A DNA stretch of 64,000 nucleotides from Rhizobiaceae bacterium (GCA_019635695.1 JAHBYZ010000013.1:29438-93437); one strand, 5' to 3'. Numbered from the stretch's first letter, positions 1 through 9,490 are shown. Notes: generated from the sequence alone by a model not told the origin. Made by a program: numbers and translations.

Positions 1-1047
1 CTCGACCAGCCCCTCGCGCTCGATGATGCCGAGATTGGCGAGCGCCACCGCGCAGGCCACGGGATGGCCCGAATAGGTGTAGCCGTGGAAGAACTCGCCG
101 CCTTTTTCCACGATCGTCTTCGCCACGCGGTCGCCGACGAAGAGAGCCGACAGCGGCTGGTAGCCTGACGTCAGCGCCTTGGCAGTGGTGATGGTGTCCG
201 GTTGCAGTCCGTAGGTCTGCGCCGCGAACCACTCACCGGTGCGGCCGTAGCCGGTGATGACCTCGTCGAGCATCAGCAGCACGTCATGCTTGCGGCAGAT
301 GCGCTGCACCTCCGGCCAGTAGCTGTCGGGCGCGATCTTGACGCCCCCCGCCCCCATCACCGGCTCGCCGATGAAGGCGGCGACGTTTTCAGGTCCGGCC
401 TCGAGGATCGCGTCCTCGATGGCACGGGCCGCGCGGATTCCGAAATCCTGTTCGCTCTCGCCTGGCCGCGCCAGCTCGAAAGCGTAAGGCGGCATGACGT
501 GAACGATGTTCGGCACCGCACCGTGCAACTGCCCGTGCATGCCGCCCATGCCGCCAAGCGAGGCGCCGGCTACAGTCGAGCCGTGATAGGCCCACTGGCG
601 CGAGATGATGCGGTTCTTCGACGGCTTGCCCTCCAGCGCCCAGAAGTGGCGCACCAACCGCAGCGCGGTGTCGTTGGCTTCCGATCCCGATGAACCGTAA
701 AAAACCTGGCTCAGTCCCGCAGGCGCGATCTCGGCGAGCTTCTGTGAGAGCAGGATCGGTGTCGGCGTCGAGCAGCGGAAGAAGGAGTTGTAGTAGGGCA
801 GCTCCTTCATCTGCTCGTAGGCGGCCTTGGCCAGCTCCTCGCGGCCGTAGCCGACATTGACGCACCACAGGCCGGCCATGCCGTCGAGGATTTCGTTGCC
901 GTCGGCGTCGTAGATGAACGGCCCGTCGGCCCGCACGATGACGCGGCTGCCGGCCGCGCGCAGATCCTTGTGGTCGGTGAAGGGGTGCAGATGATGCGCG
1001 GCGTCGATCGCCTGCAGCTGCGGCAGTGAATAGTTCTGGTAGGTCAT
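1..1047 (-). CDS. Class III (omega) aminotransferase, 3' end cut by window
   Basis: The gene reads leftward and leaves the window, so about 349 N-terminal residues are seen of a family usually near 455. Class III PLP hallmarks are visible: GSSGSEANDTALR near residue 115, LMLDEVITGYGRTG near 265, and the Schiff-base lysine in TTAKALTSGYQP at about K290. Members transfer the amino group of an omega-amine (putrescine, taurine, beta-alanine types) to pyruvate or 2-oxoglutarate in the cytosol; the substrate cannot be read here. The start at 1047 has a GGGAG ribosome site 9 nt upstream. It may process an amine released by the nearby demethylation genes, which is only inference. Confidence 0.9.
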   Translation of the reverse strand, partial: MTYQNYSLPQLQAIDAAHHLHPFTDHKDLRAAGSRVIVRADGPFIYDADGNEILDGMAGLWCVNVGYGREELAKAAYEQMKELPYYNSFFRCSTPTPILLSQKLAEIAPAGLSQVFYGSSGSEANDTALRLVRHFWALEGKPSKNRIISRQWAYHGSTVAGASLGGMGGMHGQLHGAVPNIVHVMPPYAFELARPGESEQDFGIRAARAIEDAILEAGPENVAAFIGEPVMGAGGVKIAPDSYWPEVQRICRKHDVLLMLDEVITGYGRTGEWFAAQTYGLQPDTITTAKALTSGYQPLSALFVGDRVAKTIVEKGGEFFHGYTYSGHPVACAVALANLGIIEREGLVE

Positions 1048-1205
1048 GGGCTTGATGGCTCCCGTTGAATCTTGCCGGCAGCACCGGCGGTGGATTCAGC
1101 GGATAGTCGGAGGCGAATAGCCGATGCGGGCGCACAGCCTCAGCATCTCGGCGTGCAGCGTGCGCGCCGAAACGGTCTGGCTCAATGATATGGCGTCGAA
1201 AGCGG

Positions 1206-1235
1206 CCATGCCGCGAAACTATCCTCGCGGCATGG
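1206..1235 (-). terminator. 10-bp perfect hairpin after the oligopeptidase gene
   Basis: CCATGCCGCG at 1206-1215 is perfectly inverted at 1226-1235 with a 10-nt loop. It lies about 20 nt beyond the stop of the leftward oligopeptidase gene. There is no T tract, so it is terminator-like or an RNA-stabilising hairpin rather than a textbook intrinsic terminator. I see no gene in the remaining gap 1048-1256. Confidence 0.45.
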
Positions 1236-1256
1236 GATGCTCAAGGCTCAATGCCC

Positions 1257-3536
1257 TCACGGCGTCGGTGGCAGGTCGCAGGTCTGCCGCGCCGCGGCCT
1301 CGCGCACTTCCAGCCCCGCGGCCCGCGGACCGTTTGCGGTGGCGGCCACGTCCGGCACGCCGCAGCGGCCTGCCTCTGGCTGCGCGGCACCAGCCGCCGC
1401 AAACGGCGCCGCCCGGTTGGCCATCATCGCCATTCCGGCATGCCCCTCGGCGCCTTCCAGCGACTGCTGCAGGAACATGTATTCCATGGCGTACCACTCG
1501 GCCTGCCGGCGGATGTCGCCGCTGCCGCCGTGCCCGCCTTCCAGATATTCGTGGAACAGGACGTCGTGTCCCTGCGCCAGCATCTTGGCCGCCATCTTGC
1601 GGGCGTGGCCGGGATGAACGCGGTCGTCCGCGGTCGAGGTCATGAACAGCGTCTTCGGATAGTCCTTCCCGGCGACGACGTTCTGGTACGGCGAATACTC
1701 GCGGATGAAGGCCGCCTCTTCCGGGATCGCCGGGTCGCCATATTCCGCGATCCACGATGCGCCGGGCGGCAACTGGGTGTAGCGCATCATGTCGAGCAGC
1801 GGCACCTCGCTGATCGCCGCGCCGAACAGTTCGGGCCGCTGGGTCAACGAGACGCCGACGAGCAGCCCGCCGTTCGAGCCGCCCTGTATGCCGAGCTGCG
1901 CTGCCGTGGTGATGCCGCGCGCCGCGATATCCTGCGCCACCGCCGCGAAGTCGTCGAAGGCGTTCTGCCGCTTCTCCTTCAGCGCCGCCTGGTGCCAGGC
2001 CGGGCCGAACTCGCCGCCGCCGCGTATGTTTGCCAGCACCCAGGCATTGCCCTGTTCGAGCCACAGCTGCCCGCGCAGCCCCGAATACCAGGGCAGCATT
2101 GAGGACTGAAACCCGCCATAGGCATAGAGCAGCGTCGGCACCGGGCCGGACTGGTCCTTCGGCCTCGCGACGAAATACGGAATCCTGGTGCCGTCCTTCG
2201 AGGTCGCCTCGAACTGTTCGGCCACATATTTCGCCGAATCGAAGCGCGCCGGCATGGCCTTGATCGGCGCCAGCGACTCGCCGTCATCCTCCGACCAGAA
2301 CAGCGTTGACGGCGTGATCAGGTCGTTGAATGTGAACGACACCGCACTGCCCTGCACATCCGTGTCGGCGATCGACACCGTTCCGTTGGCCGGCAGGTCG
2401 ATGCGCACCGGTTCGCTCCATTTCCGGTCGGCGTGGCGGAAGGCCAGAACCTCGCCCTGCACATTGTCCAGCACAGAGACGAAGAACCGGCCCTTGGTCG
2501 ACGCGATCGTCTCGATGGAGCGCCGCTCCGTCGGCTCGATGAGGGTGACGTAGGCACCAGTTTCACCTGAATCGCGCCAGGAATCGAAGTCGAACGCGTA
2601 CAAGCCGCCCGAGCGCATCACCTCGCCGGTCTTGGCGGTCCAGTCCTCGGCCGGAATGAACACGAACTGACCGTCGAAAATGTCCCAGTCTATGAGCTGC
2701 GGCGGCACCGGCACCTGAACCGTGGAATCATCAGGACGCAGCAGGAACAGCTCGGAGGTGTAGAAATCGACCGACCGCTGCACGAAGGGCGTGCGGCTCT
2801 CGTCGCGCTCGTCGATCATCACGAAGCCGCCGACCGAGAGATCGTCGACCTGCCCTTCGAAGATCACCGGGGCGCTCTCATGCGGCGTGCCGCGCTTCCA
2901 CCGCTTCACCACGCGGGGATAACCCGATGTCGTCACTTCGCCGTCCGTGAACGCGGCGGACAGGAAAGCAGTGTCCGCATCGATGTAGGAGAATGCCGAC
3001 TTCGAGACCGGCAGGTTGAAGCCGTCGGGCATGAACTGCCGCTTTTCGAGGTCGAACTCGCGCACGACGGACGCATCGCCGCCGTCCGGCGACATGGATA
3101 TTGCGCAGATGCGGTAGTCCGGCCGCAGGCAGTCTCCATAGCCGAAGACCCAGCCGATGCCCTCCTCCGCGGCCAGCCTGTCGGTGTCGAGGATGACGTC
3201 CCACTCCGGCGAGGGCGTCTTGTAGGACGCAACCGTGGCGCGGCGCCACACGCCGAGCGGATTCTTGGCGTCCTGCCAGTAATTGTAGACGTAGTCGCCC
3301 TGAATGTAGCCGAAAGGAATGATGTCCTCGGCCTGAAACAGCGCCAGCGCCTTTGCATAGTAGTCGGCAAAGCGCGGGTCGGAGGTGATGACCTCCCGGG
3401 TCCGCTCGCTCTCGGCCTTGGCCCATTCGAGCGCCTGCGCGCCGTTGCGGTCCTCGAGCCAGATATAGGGGTCGTCTTCGGCCGCCGCCTGCGCCACGCC
3501 CGCGCCGATCAGCGCCGCCACGATGATGCTCCGCAT
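1257..3536 (-). CDS. Prolyl oligopeptidase family serine peptidase (S9), exported
   Basis: A 759-residue S9 peptidase that cleaves after proline in short peptides. An N-terminal signal peptide (MRSIIVAALIGAGVAQAAA) implies export to the periplasm. A beta-propeller region (about residues 25-430) precedes an alpha/beta hydrolase domain with the nucleophile in QGGSNGGLLVG (about S554), the acid in TADDRVHPGH (about D637) and the histidine in LEGGHGG (about H669). The start at 3536 has a GGGAGG ribosome site 4 nt upstream. The last 65 or so residues are low-complexity Ala/Gly-rich and extend past the normal end of the family (around EYMFLQQ), which is unusual. The family is clear; the physiological peptide substrate is unknown. 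Confidence 0.9.
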   Translation of the reverse strand: MRSIIVAALIGAGVAQAAAEDDPYIWLEDRNGAQALEWAKAESERTREVITSDPRFADYYAKALALFQAEDIIPFGYIQGDYVYNYWQDAKNPLGVWRRATVASYKTPSPEWDVILDTDRLAAEEGIGWVFGYGDCLRPDYRICAISMSPDGGDASVVREFDLEKRQFMPDGFNLPVSKSAFSYIDADTAFLSAAFTDGEVTTSGYPRVVKRWKRGTPHESAPVIFEGQVDDLSVGGFVMIDERDESRTPFVQRSVDFYTSELFLLRPDDSTVQVPVPPQLIDWDIFDGQFVFIPAEDWTAKTGEVMRSGGLYAFDFDSWRDSGETGAYVTLIEPTERRSIETIASTKGRFFVSVLDNVQGEVLAFRHADRKWSEPVRIDLPANGTVSIADTDVQGSAVSFTFNDLITPSTLFWSEDDGESLAPIKAMPARFDSAKYVAEQFEATSKDGTRIPYFVARPKDQSGPVPTLLYAYGGFQSSMLPWYSGLRGQLWLEQGNAWVLANIRGGGEFGPAWHQAALKEKRQNAFDDFAAVAQDIAARGITTAAQLGIQGGSNGGLLVGVSLTQRPELFGAAISEVPLLDMMRYTQLPPGASWIAEYGDPAIPEEAAFIREYSPYQNVVAGKDYPKTLFMTSTADDRVHPGHARKMAAKMLAQGHDVLFHEYLEGGHGGSGDIRRQAEWYAMEYMFLQQSLEGAEGHAGMAMMANRAAPFAAAGAAQPEAGRCGVPDVAATANGPRAAGLEVREAAARQTCDLPPTP

Positions 3537-3609
3537 GATGCCTCCCGCCCCGATCTTCTCGCCCGCAAGGTCGAGCCGACATTTCCGGCGAAATCTGGCG
3601 AAAGCAAGC

Positions 3610-4743
3610 TCATGCTGCGACCCTTGCAAGCGAAAACCGCGAAATGTCGTGGTGCGTCTCACCCGTCGTGGCGAGATCGGCCAGCACCTCGCCGATCACG
3701 CTCGCGAACTTGAAACCGTGCCCCGAACAGGGCGACGCCACGACGATGCGAGAATCTTCCGGCAGAAGGTCGACAACAAAATCCTCGTCCGGGGTGCGCG
3801 TATAGATGCAGGTCTTCATCGCCTTCAGCCGCCCTGCCGCGCCGGGCAGGTAGGCATCAAGGAACCGGCGCATCTGCGCCTCGTCGGCCGGCCCGGCGTC
3901 CTGCCGCGCGACGTCAGCGGAGGCGAGCGCGCCGCTCGAATGGTGCGAGGCGCATTTGAAGCCGAGGCCGAGATCTGGAAAGCCGTAAGCGAGGTCGTCC
4001 GGCCCGTCGATGGCGAACACCGGCAGCTTGCCCTGCGCCACCGCTTCCGGCTGCTTCGCTTCGAACCAGCACAGCACCTGCCGCGTCAGCTTCAGCACCG
4101 GCGCAAGCTGCGGAACGAGTTCACCGATCCACGCCCCCGCGGCGACGACCACACTACCGGCCTCGATCGCCCCGCTATCCGTGACCACGCGAATAGCACC
4201 AGCTTCGGGTTCGATACGTAAGACTTTGCGGTTCTCGATCACTTCAGCGCCAGCGTCCTTGGCAAGCTTCAGATGCAGCCGATTGGCGAGGTCGGCGCGC
4301 ACGTAGCCGCCATCCCTCTGCCAGACGCCATTGTAGTCCGCCGGCAGCGTGAATTGCGGGAAGCGCTGCATGATCTCGCCGGCATCCAGCACCTCGTGCT
4401 CGATGCCATGCAGCCGGCTCGCCTCCGACGACCCGGCGACGAGAATGCTGCCCGGCCGGCCGATTTCGAGCACCCCCGTACGGGTCAGCACGCTTTCGCC
4501 GGTCAATCGCTCCAGTTCCTCCCAGCGCTCATACGCCGCCCGCGCCAGCGGCACATAGGACGGGTGCTCGAAATAGCCGAGGCGGATGGCGCGGCTTTCT
4601 CCATGCGAGGAGCCACGATCATGGCCGGGCGAAAATTGCTCGATGCCGATGGCGCTAAAGCCGCGGCGTGCAACGCGGCAGAGCGCGGCGCTGCCCATGG
4701 CGCCGAGCCCGATCACCGCCACGTCACAGACGGCCGCCGCCAT
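3610..4743 (-). CDS. Monomeric sarcosine oxidase / N-methyl-amino-acid oxidase family flavoprotein
   Basis: A 377-residue FAD oxidoreductase of the MSOX/SolA family, which oxidises an N-methyl amino acid with O2 to the amine, formaldehyde and H2O2. The Rossmann motif VIGLGAMGSAAL is at residues 10-21. The family's covalent-FAD cysteine is present in MKTCIYT (about C312), and SPCSGHGFKFA near 343 matches the C-terminal FAD loop. Length is normal. It is divergent from mttB1 with 86 bp between starts, so it may act on the partly demethylated product. Substrate could be sarcosine, N-methyltryptophan, pipecolate or another N-methyl amine; the sequence does not decide. Confidence 0.88.
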   Translation of the reverse strand: MAAAVCDVAVIGLGAMGSAALCRVARRGFSAIGIEQFSPGHDRGSSHGESRAIRLGYFEHPSYVPLARAAYERWEELERLTGESVLTRTGVLEIGRPGSILVAGSSEASRLHGIEHEVLDAGEIMQRFPQFTLPADYNGVWQRDGGYVRADLANRLHLKLAKDAGAEVIENRKVLRIEPEAGAIRVVTDSGAIEAGSVVVAAGAWIGELVPQLAPVLKLTRQVLCWFEAKQPEAVAQGKLPVFAIDGPDDLAYGFPDLGLGFKCASHHSSGALASADVARQDAGPADEAQMRRFLDAYLPGAAGRLKAMKTCIYTRTPDEDFVVDLLPEDSRIVVASPCSGHGFKFASVIGEVLADLATTGETHHDISRFSLARVAA

Positions 4744-4807
4744 GTCGTTTCCCTCGCCCTTCTGGTCGCGGCTTCATTACAAGCATGCTGCCTCCCGGTC
4801 CAATATG

Positions 4808-4819
4808 CCTGCATGCAGG
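4808..4819. promoter_or_regulatory. 12-bp palindrome CCTGCATGCAGG in divergent promoter
   Basis: A perfect palindrome in the 86-bp divergent region between the flavoprotein oxidase and mttB1. It ends at the mttB1 ribosome site (AGGGGAAG), 10 nt before the ATG. A protein or RNA hairpin here could block mttB1 translation or transcription. Function is inferred from position only. Confidence 0.35.
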
Positions 4820-4829
4820 GGAAGTGCGA

Positions 4830-6419
4830 ATGAGTGACGATAGCGTTGGGGCCGACGCCGCTCCGGCAGCGGAGCCCGTGGTCGAAAGGGGCCGCAGGGG
4901 CGGCCGCGCGGGAAAACGCGCCGGCGGCGGCCCGGCCTTCGAACAGCCGCCTTGGCGGCAGCTTCGCATCCCCTTCCCTCCCACCAGAATCGTCTCCGAC
5001 GACGAGCTGGAGGCGATCCATAACGCGTCGCTGAAGGTGCTGCGCGAGATCGGCGTCGAGGTGCTGCACCCCGAAGCGCGCCGACTGATGAAGGCGCATG
5101 GGGCCGATGTGCGCGACGGCTCCGAACGCGTGCGCTTCGACGGCGACATGCTGCTTGATCTCATCAAGCACGCGCCGTCCGAGTTTACGCTCCACGCCCG
5201 CAATCCGGCACACCATGTCACATTCGGAGGCAACCGGCTGATCTTCGCGCAGATGGGCTCTGCGCCCAACTGCTCCGACACCGACCGCGGCCGACGCCCG
5301 GGCAACCAGGAGGACTATCGCAACTTCATCAAGCTTGCGCAGGTCCACAACATCATCCACACGACCGGTGGCTACCCGGTAGAGCCGATCGACATTCACC
5401 CGTCGATCCGCCATCTCGAATGCATCCGCGACCTGGCGCTTCTCACGGACAAGCCCTTCCACATCTATTCGCTCGGCAAGGAGCGCAACGTCGACGGCAT
5501 CGAGATCGCCCGCATCGCCCGCGGCATCTCGCGCGAGCAGCTCGAGCGCGAGCCGTCGGTCTACACAATCATCAACACCAACTCACCGCTGAAGCTCGAC
5601 GTGCCGATGCTGGAAGGCATCATCCAGATGTCGTCGGCCGGCCAGATCGTCATCGTCACGCCGTTCACCCTGGCGGGCGCGATGGCGCCGGTCACCGTGG
5701 CCGGCGCACTGACCTTGCAGCACGCCGAGGCGCTGGCCGGCATCGCCTTCACGCAGATGGTCAGGAAGGGTGCACCCGTCGCCTATGGCGGCTTCACCTC
5801 CAACGTCGACATGAAGTCGGGCGCGCCGGCCTTCGGCACGCCCGAATACATGAAGGCGCAGCTTGCCGGCGGCCAGCTCGCGCGCAAGCTCGGGCTGCCC
5901 TACCGCACGTCCAACACCTGCGCCGCCAACACGGTCGACGCGCAGGCCGCCTACGAGAGCGTCTTCTCTCTATGGGGCGCCATCCAGGGCGGCGGCAATT
6001 TCATCCTCCACTCGGCAGGATGGCTGGAGGGCGGTCTGCGCTGCTCCTACGAGAAGATGATCCTCGACGTGGACCTCCTCCAGATGGTCGCGGAGTTTCT
6101 CACGCCGCTCGACCTGTCGGAAGACGCGCTTGCGGTCGAGGCCATCCGCGACGTCGGTCCCGGCGGCCACTTCTTCGGCACGGCGCACACGCAGCAGCGC
6201 TACAAAACCGCCTTCTATTCGCCCGTGCTTTCGGACTGGCGCAACTTCGAGACCTGGCAGCTGGCAGGCTCGCCGACCGCGATCCAGAAGGCCAACCGCC
6301 TGTGGAAGGAACGCCTGGCCGCATGGGAGAAGCCGCCGATCGACCCCGCGATCGAGGACGAGATCAACGAGTTTGTCGAACGACGCACCGCCGAAGGCGG
6401 CGCACCTACGGATTTCTGA
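4830..6419 (+). CDS. MttB-superfamily corrinoid-dependent methyltransferase (MttB1)
   Basis: A 529-residue COG5598 protein. Family members move a methyl group from a quaternary or tertiary amine (trimethylamine, glycine betaine, carnitine, proline betaine) to a cognate Co(I) corrinoid protein. The TIM-barrel core starts near residue 50; conserved stretches include TPFTLAGAMAPVTVAGAL (about 280), GAPAFGTPEYM (about 332) and ILHSAGWLEGGL (about 395). No in-frame TAG is present, so it is of the non-pyrrolysine type, and those acting on quaternary amines are of this type. The N-terminus (residues 19-34) is an Arg/Gly-rich tag also seen in its partners. ATG 4830 has an AGGGGAAG ribosome site. RidA and a DMGDH-like gene follow in the same direction. 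The substrate is unknown. Confidence 0.9.
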   Translation: MSDDSVGADAAPAAEPVVERGRRGGRAGKRAGGGPAFEQPPWRQLRIPFPPTRIVSDDELEAIHNASLKVLREIGVEVLHPEARRLMKAHGADVRDGSERVRFDGDMLLDLIKHAPSEFTLHARNPAHHVTFGGNRLIFAQMGSAPNCSDTDRGRRPGNQEDYRNFIKLAQVHNIIHTTGGYPVEPIDIHPSIRHLECIRDLALLTDKPFHIYSLGKERNVDGIEIARIARGISREQLEREPSVYTIINTNSPLKLDVPMLEGIIQMSSAGQIVIVTPFTLAGAMAPVTVAGALTLQHAEALAGIAFTQMVRKGAPVAYGGFTSNVDMKSGAPAFGTPEYMKAQLAGGQLARKLGLPYRTSNTCAANTVDAQAAYESVFSLWGAIQGGGNFILHSAGWLEGGLRCSYEKMILDVDLLQMVAEFLTPLDLSEDALAVEAIRDVGPGGHFFGTAHTQQRYKTAFYSPVLSDWRNFETWQLAGSPTAIQKANRLWKERLAAWEKPPIDPAIEDEINEFVERRTAEGGAPTDF

Positions 6420-6426
6420 GGCGGCG

Positions 6427-6810
6427 ATGCAGATGAAAGTCATCAACGCGCCGGATGCGCCGCAGCCTGTCGGCGGCTACGCGCAGGCGGTGGAGCTGAC
6501 GCAGTTTTCCCGCGTGCTGTTCGTCTCCGGCCAGATCCCGGCGGACGTGAACGGCAACGTGCCTGCCGATTTCGAGAGCCAGTGCAGGCAGGCTTGGCGA
6601 AACGTCATCGCGCAGCTCGCCGCCGCTGGCATGACCCTCGACAACCTCGTGAAGGTCAACTTCTTTCTCTCCGACCGCAAATACATAGCCGACTACCGCA
6701 AGGTGCGGCTGGAGGTGCTCGGCCCCCGCGCCGTGGGGCTGACAACAATCATCACTGGTATTTTTGACGAGCGCTGGCTGCTGGAAATTGAAGCGATTGC
6801 GGCTGCCTGA
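6427..6810 (+). CDS. RidA/YjgF/UK114 family protein
   Basis: A 127-residue RidA-type protein. The family hydrolyses reactive enamine/imine intermediates or has related roles. The C-terminal LEIEAIAA strand and FVSGQIP near residue 35 are typical. The catalytic arginine of true RidA lies in a PARS-like context; here the aligned stretch reads GPRAVGLTT, so the deaminase activity is uncertain and it may belong to another Rid subfamily. It starts 7 nt after the mttB1 stop and 51 nt precede the DMGDH-like gene, so the three are probably one transcript. A role in detoxifying imines made by the adjacent amine oxidases is plausible inference. Confidence 0.85.
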   Translation: MQMKVINAPDAPQPVGGYAQAVELTQFSRVLFVSGQIPADVNGNVPADFESQCRQAWRNVIAQLAAAGMTLDNLVKVNFFLSDRKYIADYRKVRLEVLGPRAVGLTTIITGIFDERWLLEIEAIAAA

Positions 6811-6861
6811 CTCCACATTTCAACTTGCTGACTCAGTTTCGCGCAGGACGGGCATAAAATC

Positions 6862-9453
6862 ATGAAATCCCACGTCAAAGCGGTTGTCATCGGCGGCGGC
6901 GTCGTCGGCTGCTCGGTGCTTTTCCACCTCGCCCGCGCCGGTTGGACCGACGTGCTGTTGATCGAGCGCTCGGAACTCACGTCGGGCTCGTCGTGGCATG
7001 CGGCGGGCGGCTTCCACACGCTGAACGGCGACCCCAACGTCGCCAAGCTGCAGGCCTACACCGTCAGCCTCTACAAGGAGCTCGAGGAACTCTCCGGCCA
7101 GTCCTGCTCGCTGCACCTGACGGGCGGCGTGATGCTCGCCGACAGTCCCGAGCGCATGGACTTCCTGCGCAACGCCCACGCCAAGGGCCGCTATCTCGGC
7201 ATGGACACCGAGCTGATCACGCCTTCCGAGGCGAAGGCGATGTTCCCCTTGATGGACGAGCGCCATTTTGTCGGCGCGATGTGGGATCCGGTCGAGGGCC
7301 ACCTCGATCCCTCCGGCACCACGCACGCCTACGCCAAGGCGGCGCGCAAGCTCGGCGCCGAGATCCAGCTGCGCAACCGCGTCGTCGAGCTGACGCAGGA
7401 GCCCGACGGCACCTGGAACGTCGTCACCGAGAAGGGCGCGGTGAAGGCCGAGCACGTGGTCAACTGCGGCGGTCTGTGGGCGCGCGAAGTAGGCCGCATG
7501 GTCGGGCTCGAACTGCCGGTGCTGGCCATGGAGCACATGTACCTGCTGACCGAGCCGATGAAGGAGGTCGAGGAGTTCAACGCCCGCACCGGCCGTGAGA
7601 TGATCGGCGTGCTCGACTTCAAGGGCGAGATCTACACGCGCCAGGAGCGCAACGGCATTCTGCTGGGCACCTACGAGAAGGCTGCCAAGCCGTGGTCGCC
7701 GGTCAACACGCCGTGGGACTTCGGCCACGAGCTTCTGCCGCCGGACCTCGACCGCATCGCGCCCTCGCTGGAGGTCGGCTTTCGCCACTTCCCCGGCATC
7801 GAGAAGGCCGGCATCAAGCAGGTTATCAACGGCCCCTTCACCTTCGCGCCCGACGGCAACCCGCTCGTCGGCCCTGTGCAGGGCCTGACCAACTACTGGG
7901 TGGCCTGCGCCGTCATGGCCGGCTTCAGCCAGGGCGGAGGTGTCGGCCTGGCGCTCTCCAACTGGATGGTCAATGGTGACCCGGGCGCCGATGTGTGGGG
8001 CATGGATGTCTCGCGCTTTGGCGAGTGGGCAAGCCTGCGCTACACCAACGCCAAGGTGCGCGAAAACTATTCGCGCCGCTTCTCGATCCGTTTCCCGAAC
8101 GAGGAACTGCCAGCGGCCCGGCCTGCCCAGACCACGCCGCTCTACGACACGATGGCGGCTCAAAACGCCGTCATGGGCGACAGCTGGGGACTGGAAACGC
8201 CCCTCTGGTTCGCGCCGAAGGGTGCCGAGCCCAAGGACATCGTCTCCTTCCACCGCTCCAACGATTTCGAGCATGTCGGCAACGAAGTGCGCGCCACCCG
8301 CGAACGCGTCGGCGTCACTGAGATCGCCAACTTCGCCAAGTATGAGGTGACCGGTCCGGGCGCCGAGGCCTGGCTCAACCGCATCCTCACCAACCGCATG
8401 CCCAAGCAGGGCCGCATCGTTCTGTCCCCGATGCTGAATGAGTTCGGCAAGCTGATCGGGGATTTCACCGTCGCGCGCGCGGGCGAAGAGCGGTTCCTGA
8501 TCTGGGGCTCGTCCGCCGCGCAGAAATACCACATGCGCTGGTTCGAGAAGCATCTTCCCGGGGACGGTTCGGCCCGCATTCACCGCTTCGACCAGACTCT
8601 GGTCGGTCTCTCCATCGCCGGCCCCAAGTCTCAGGCGCTGCTGGCGAAGCTTGTCGACGAAGACGTCTCGTCGAAGGCCTTCCGTTTCATGGACTTCCGC
8701 GAGATGGCCGTCGGCGGCGCACCGTGTCTGGTGAACCGCATCACCTACACCGGAGACCTCGGCTACGAGATCTGGATGCAGCCTGCCTACCAGCGCAAGG
8801 TCTACGCGGCGATCAAGGAAGCCGGCGCGGAGTTCGGAATCGTCGATTTCGGCATGCGCGCGCTTTTGTCGATGCGCCTCGAAAAGAATTTCCCCACCTG
8901 GTACCGCGAACTACGCCCGATCTACGGTCCCTACGAGGGCGACATGGACCGCTTCATCAAGCTGGAGAAGAACGACTTCATCGGCTGCGAGGCGGCCGCG
9001 GCGGAACATGCGGCGATGAAGGCCGGCGGCAAGGGCAAGCTGAAGCGCGTCTCCTTCGTCATCGAAGCGGAAGACGCCGACGTCATGGGCGACGAGCCGA
9101 TCTGGGCGAAGGTCAGCCGCGACTTCGGCACCGTCGCGCCGGCCCACGGCTTCGGACAGGCCCGTTTCGGCGACGCCGGCAAGCCCGCGCGCGGCGACAG
9201 CGCTGCCGAAAAGGGCACGACGTCCGCGCTCCTGGGCACCGTCGACGGCGACTGGCGCGTCGTCGGCTGGGTGACGTCGGGCGGCTATGCCCACTATGTC
9301 AAGAAGTCGATGGCGCAGGGATACGTGCCGGCCGAACTCGCGGGCGAAGCCGGCGCTGGCTTCTTCGAGATCGAGGTGCTCGGCCGCCGCCGCAAGGCCC
9401 GCATCAACGCCGAGCCGCTGTTCGATCCGGCGGGCGACAAGATGCGCAACTAG
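6862..9453 (+). CDS. Dimethylglycine/sarcosine dehydrogenase-like FAD-GcvT protein
   Basis: An 863-residue two-part enzyme. Residues 1-370 are a DAO-type FAD domain with VIGGGVVGCSVLFHLA and the family's covalent-FAD histidine in SSWHAAGG (about H46). A central linker precedes a GcvT-like aminomethyl/THF domain (about 430-745) and a GcvT C-terminal barrel. Such enzymes oxidatively demethylate dimethylglycine, sarcosine or related amines and hand the C1 unit to THF as methylene-THF. Placed after mttB1-ridA, it is the natural next step once a quaternary amine has lost its first methyl. The exact substrate is not readable. Confidence 0.9.
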   Translation: MKSHVKAVVIGGGVVGCSVLFHLARAGWTDVLLIERSELTSGSSWHAAGGFHTLNGDPNVAKLQAYTVSLYKELEELSGQSCSLHLTGGVMLADSPERMDFLRNAHAKGRYLGMDTELITPSEAKAMFPLMDERHFVGAMWDPVEGHLDPSGTTHAYAKAARKLGAEIQLRNRVVELTQEPDGTWNVVTEKGAVKAEHVVNCGGLWAREVGRMVGLELPVLAMEHMYLLTEPMKEVEEFNARTGREMIGVLDFKGEIYTRQERNGILLGTYEKAAKPWSPVNTPWDFGHELLPPDLDRIAPSLEVGFRHFPGIEKAGIKQVINGPFTFAPDGNPLVGPVQGLTNYWVACAVMAGFSQGGGVGLALSNWMVNGDPGADVWGMDVSRFGEWASLRYTNAKVRENYSRRFSIRFPNEELPAARPAQTTPLYDTMAAQNAVMGDSWGLETPLWFAPKGAEPKDIVSFHRSNDFEHVGNEVRATRERVGVTEIANFAKYEVTGPGAEAWLNRILTNRMPKQGRIVLSPMLNEFGKLIGDFTVARAGEERFLIWGSSAAQKYHMRWFEKHLPGDGSARIHRFDQTLVGLSIAGPKSQALLAKLVDEDVSSKAFRFMDFREMAVGGAPCLVNRITYTGDLGYEIWMQPAYQRKVYAAIKEAGAEFGIVDFGMRALLSMRLEKNFPTWYRELRPIYGPYEGDMDRFIKLEKNDFIGCEAAAAEHAAMKAGGKGKLKRVSFVIEAEDADVMGDEPIWAKVSRDFGTVAPAHGFGQARFGDAGKPARGDSAAEKGTTSALLGTVDGDWRVVGWVTSGGYAHYVKKSMAQGYVPAELAGEAGAGFFEIEVLGRRRKARINAEPLFDPAGDKMRN

Positions 9454-9459
9454 GACCGC

Positions 9460-9490
9460 CGGGAACGCAGCGCCGCGACAGGCGTTCCCG
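9460..9490 (+). terminator. 9-bp hairpin after the DMGDH-like gene
   Basis: CGGGAACGC at 9460-9468 is inverted at 9482-9490 with a 13-nt loop, 6 nt after the stop codon. No T tract follows. It probably ends or trims the mttB1-ridA-dmgdh message before the tiny gene at 9522. Confidence 0.4.

Noticed and set aside
6820..8583. 587-residue open frame on the minus strand
   Set aside because: Antisense to the first DMGDH-like gene; rich in His/Gly/Asp/Val as expected for a shadow.
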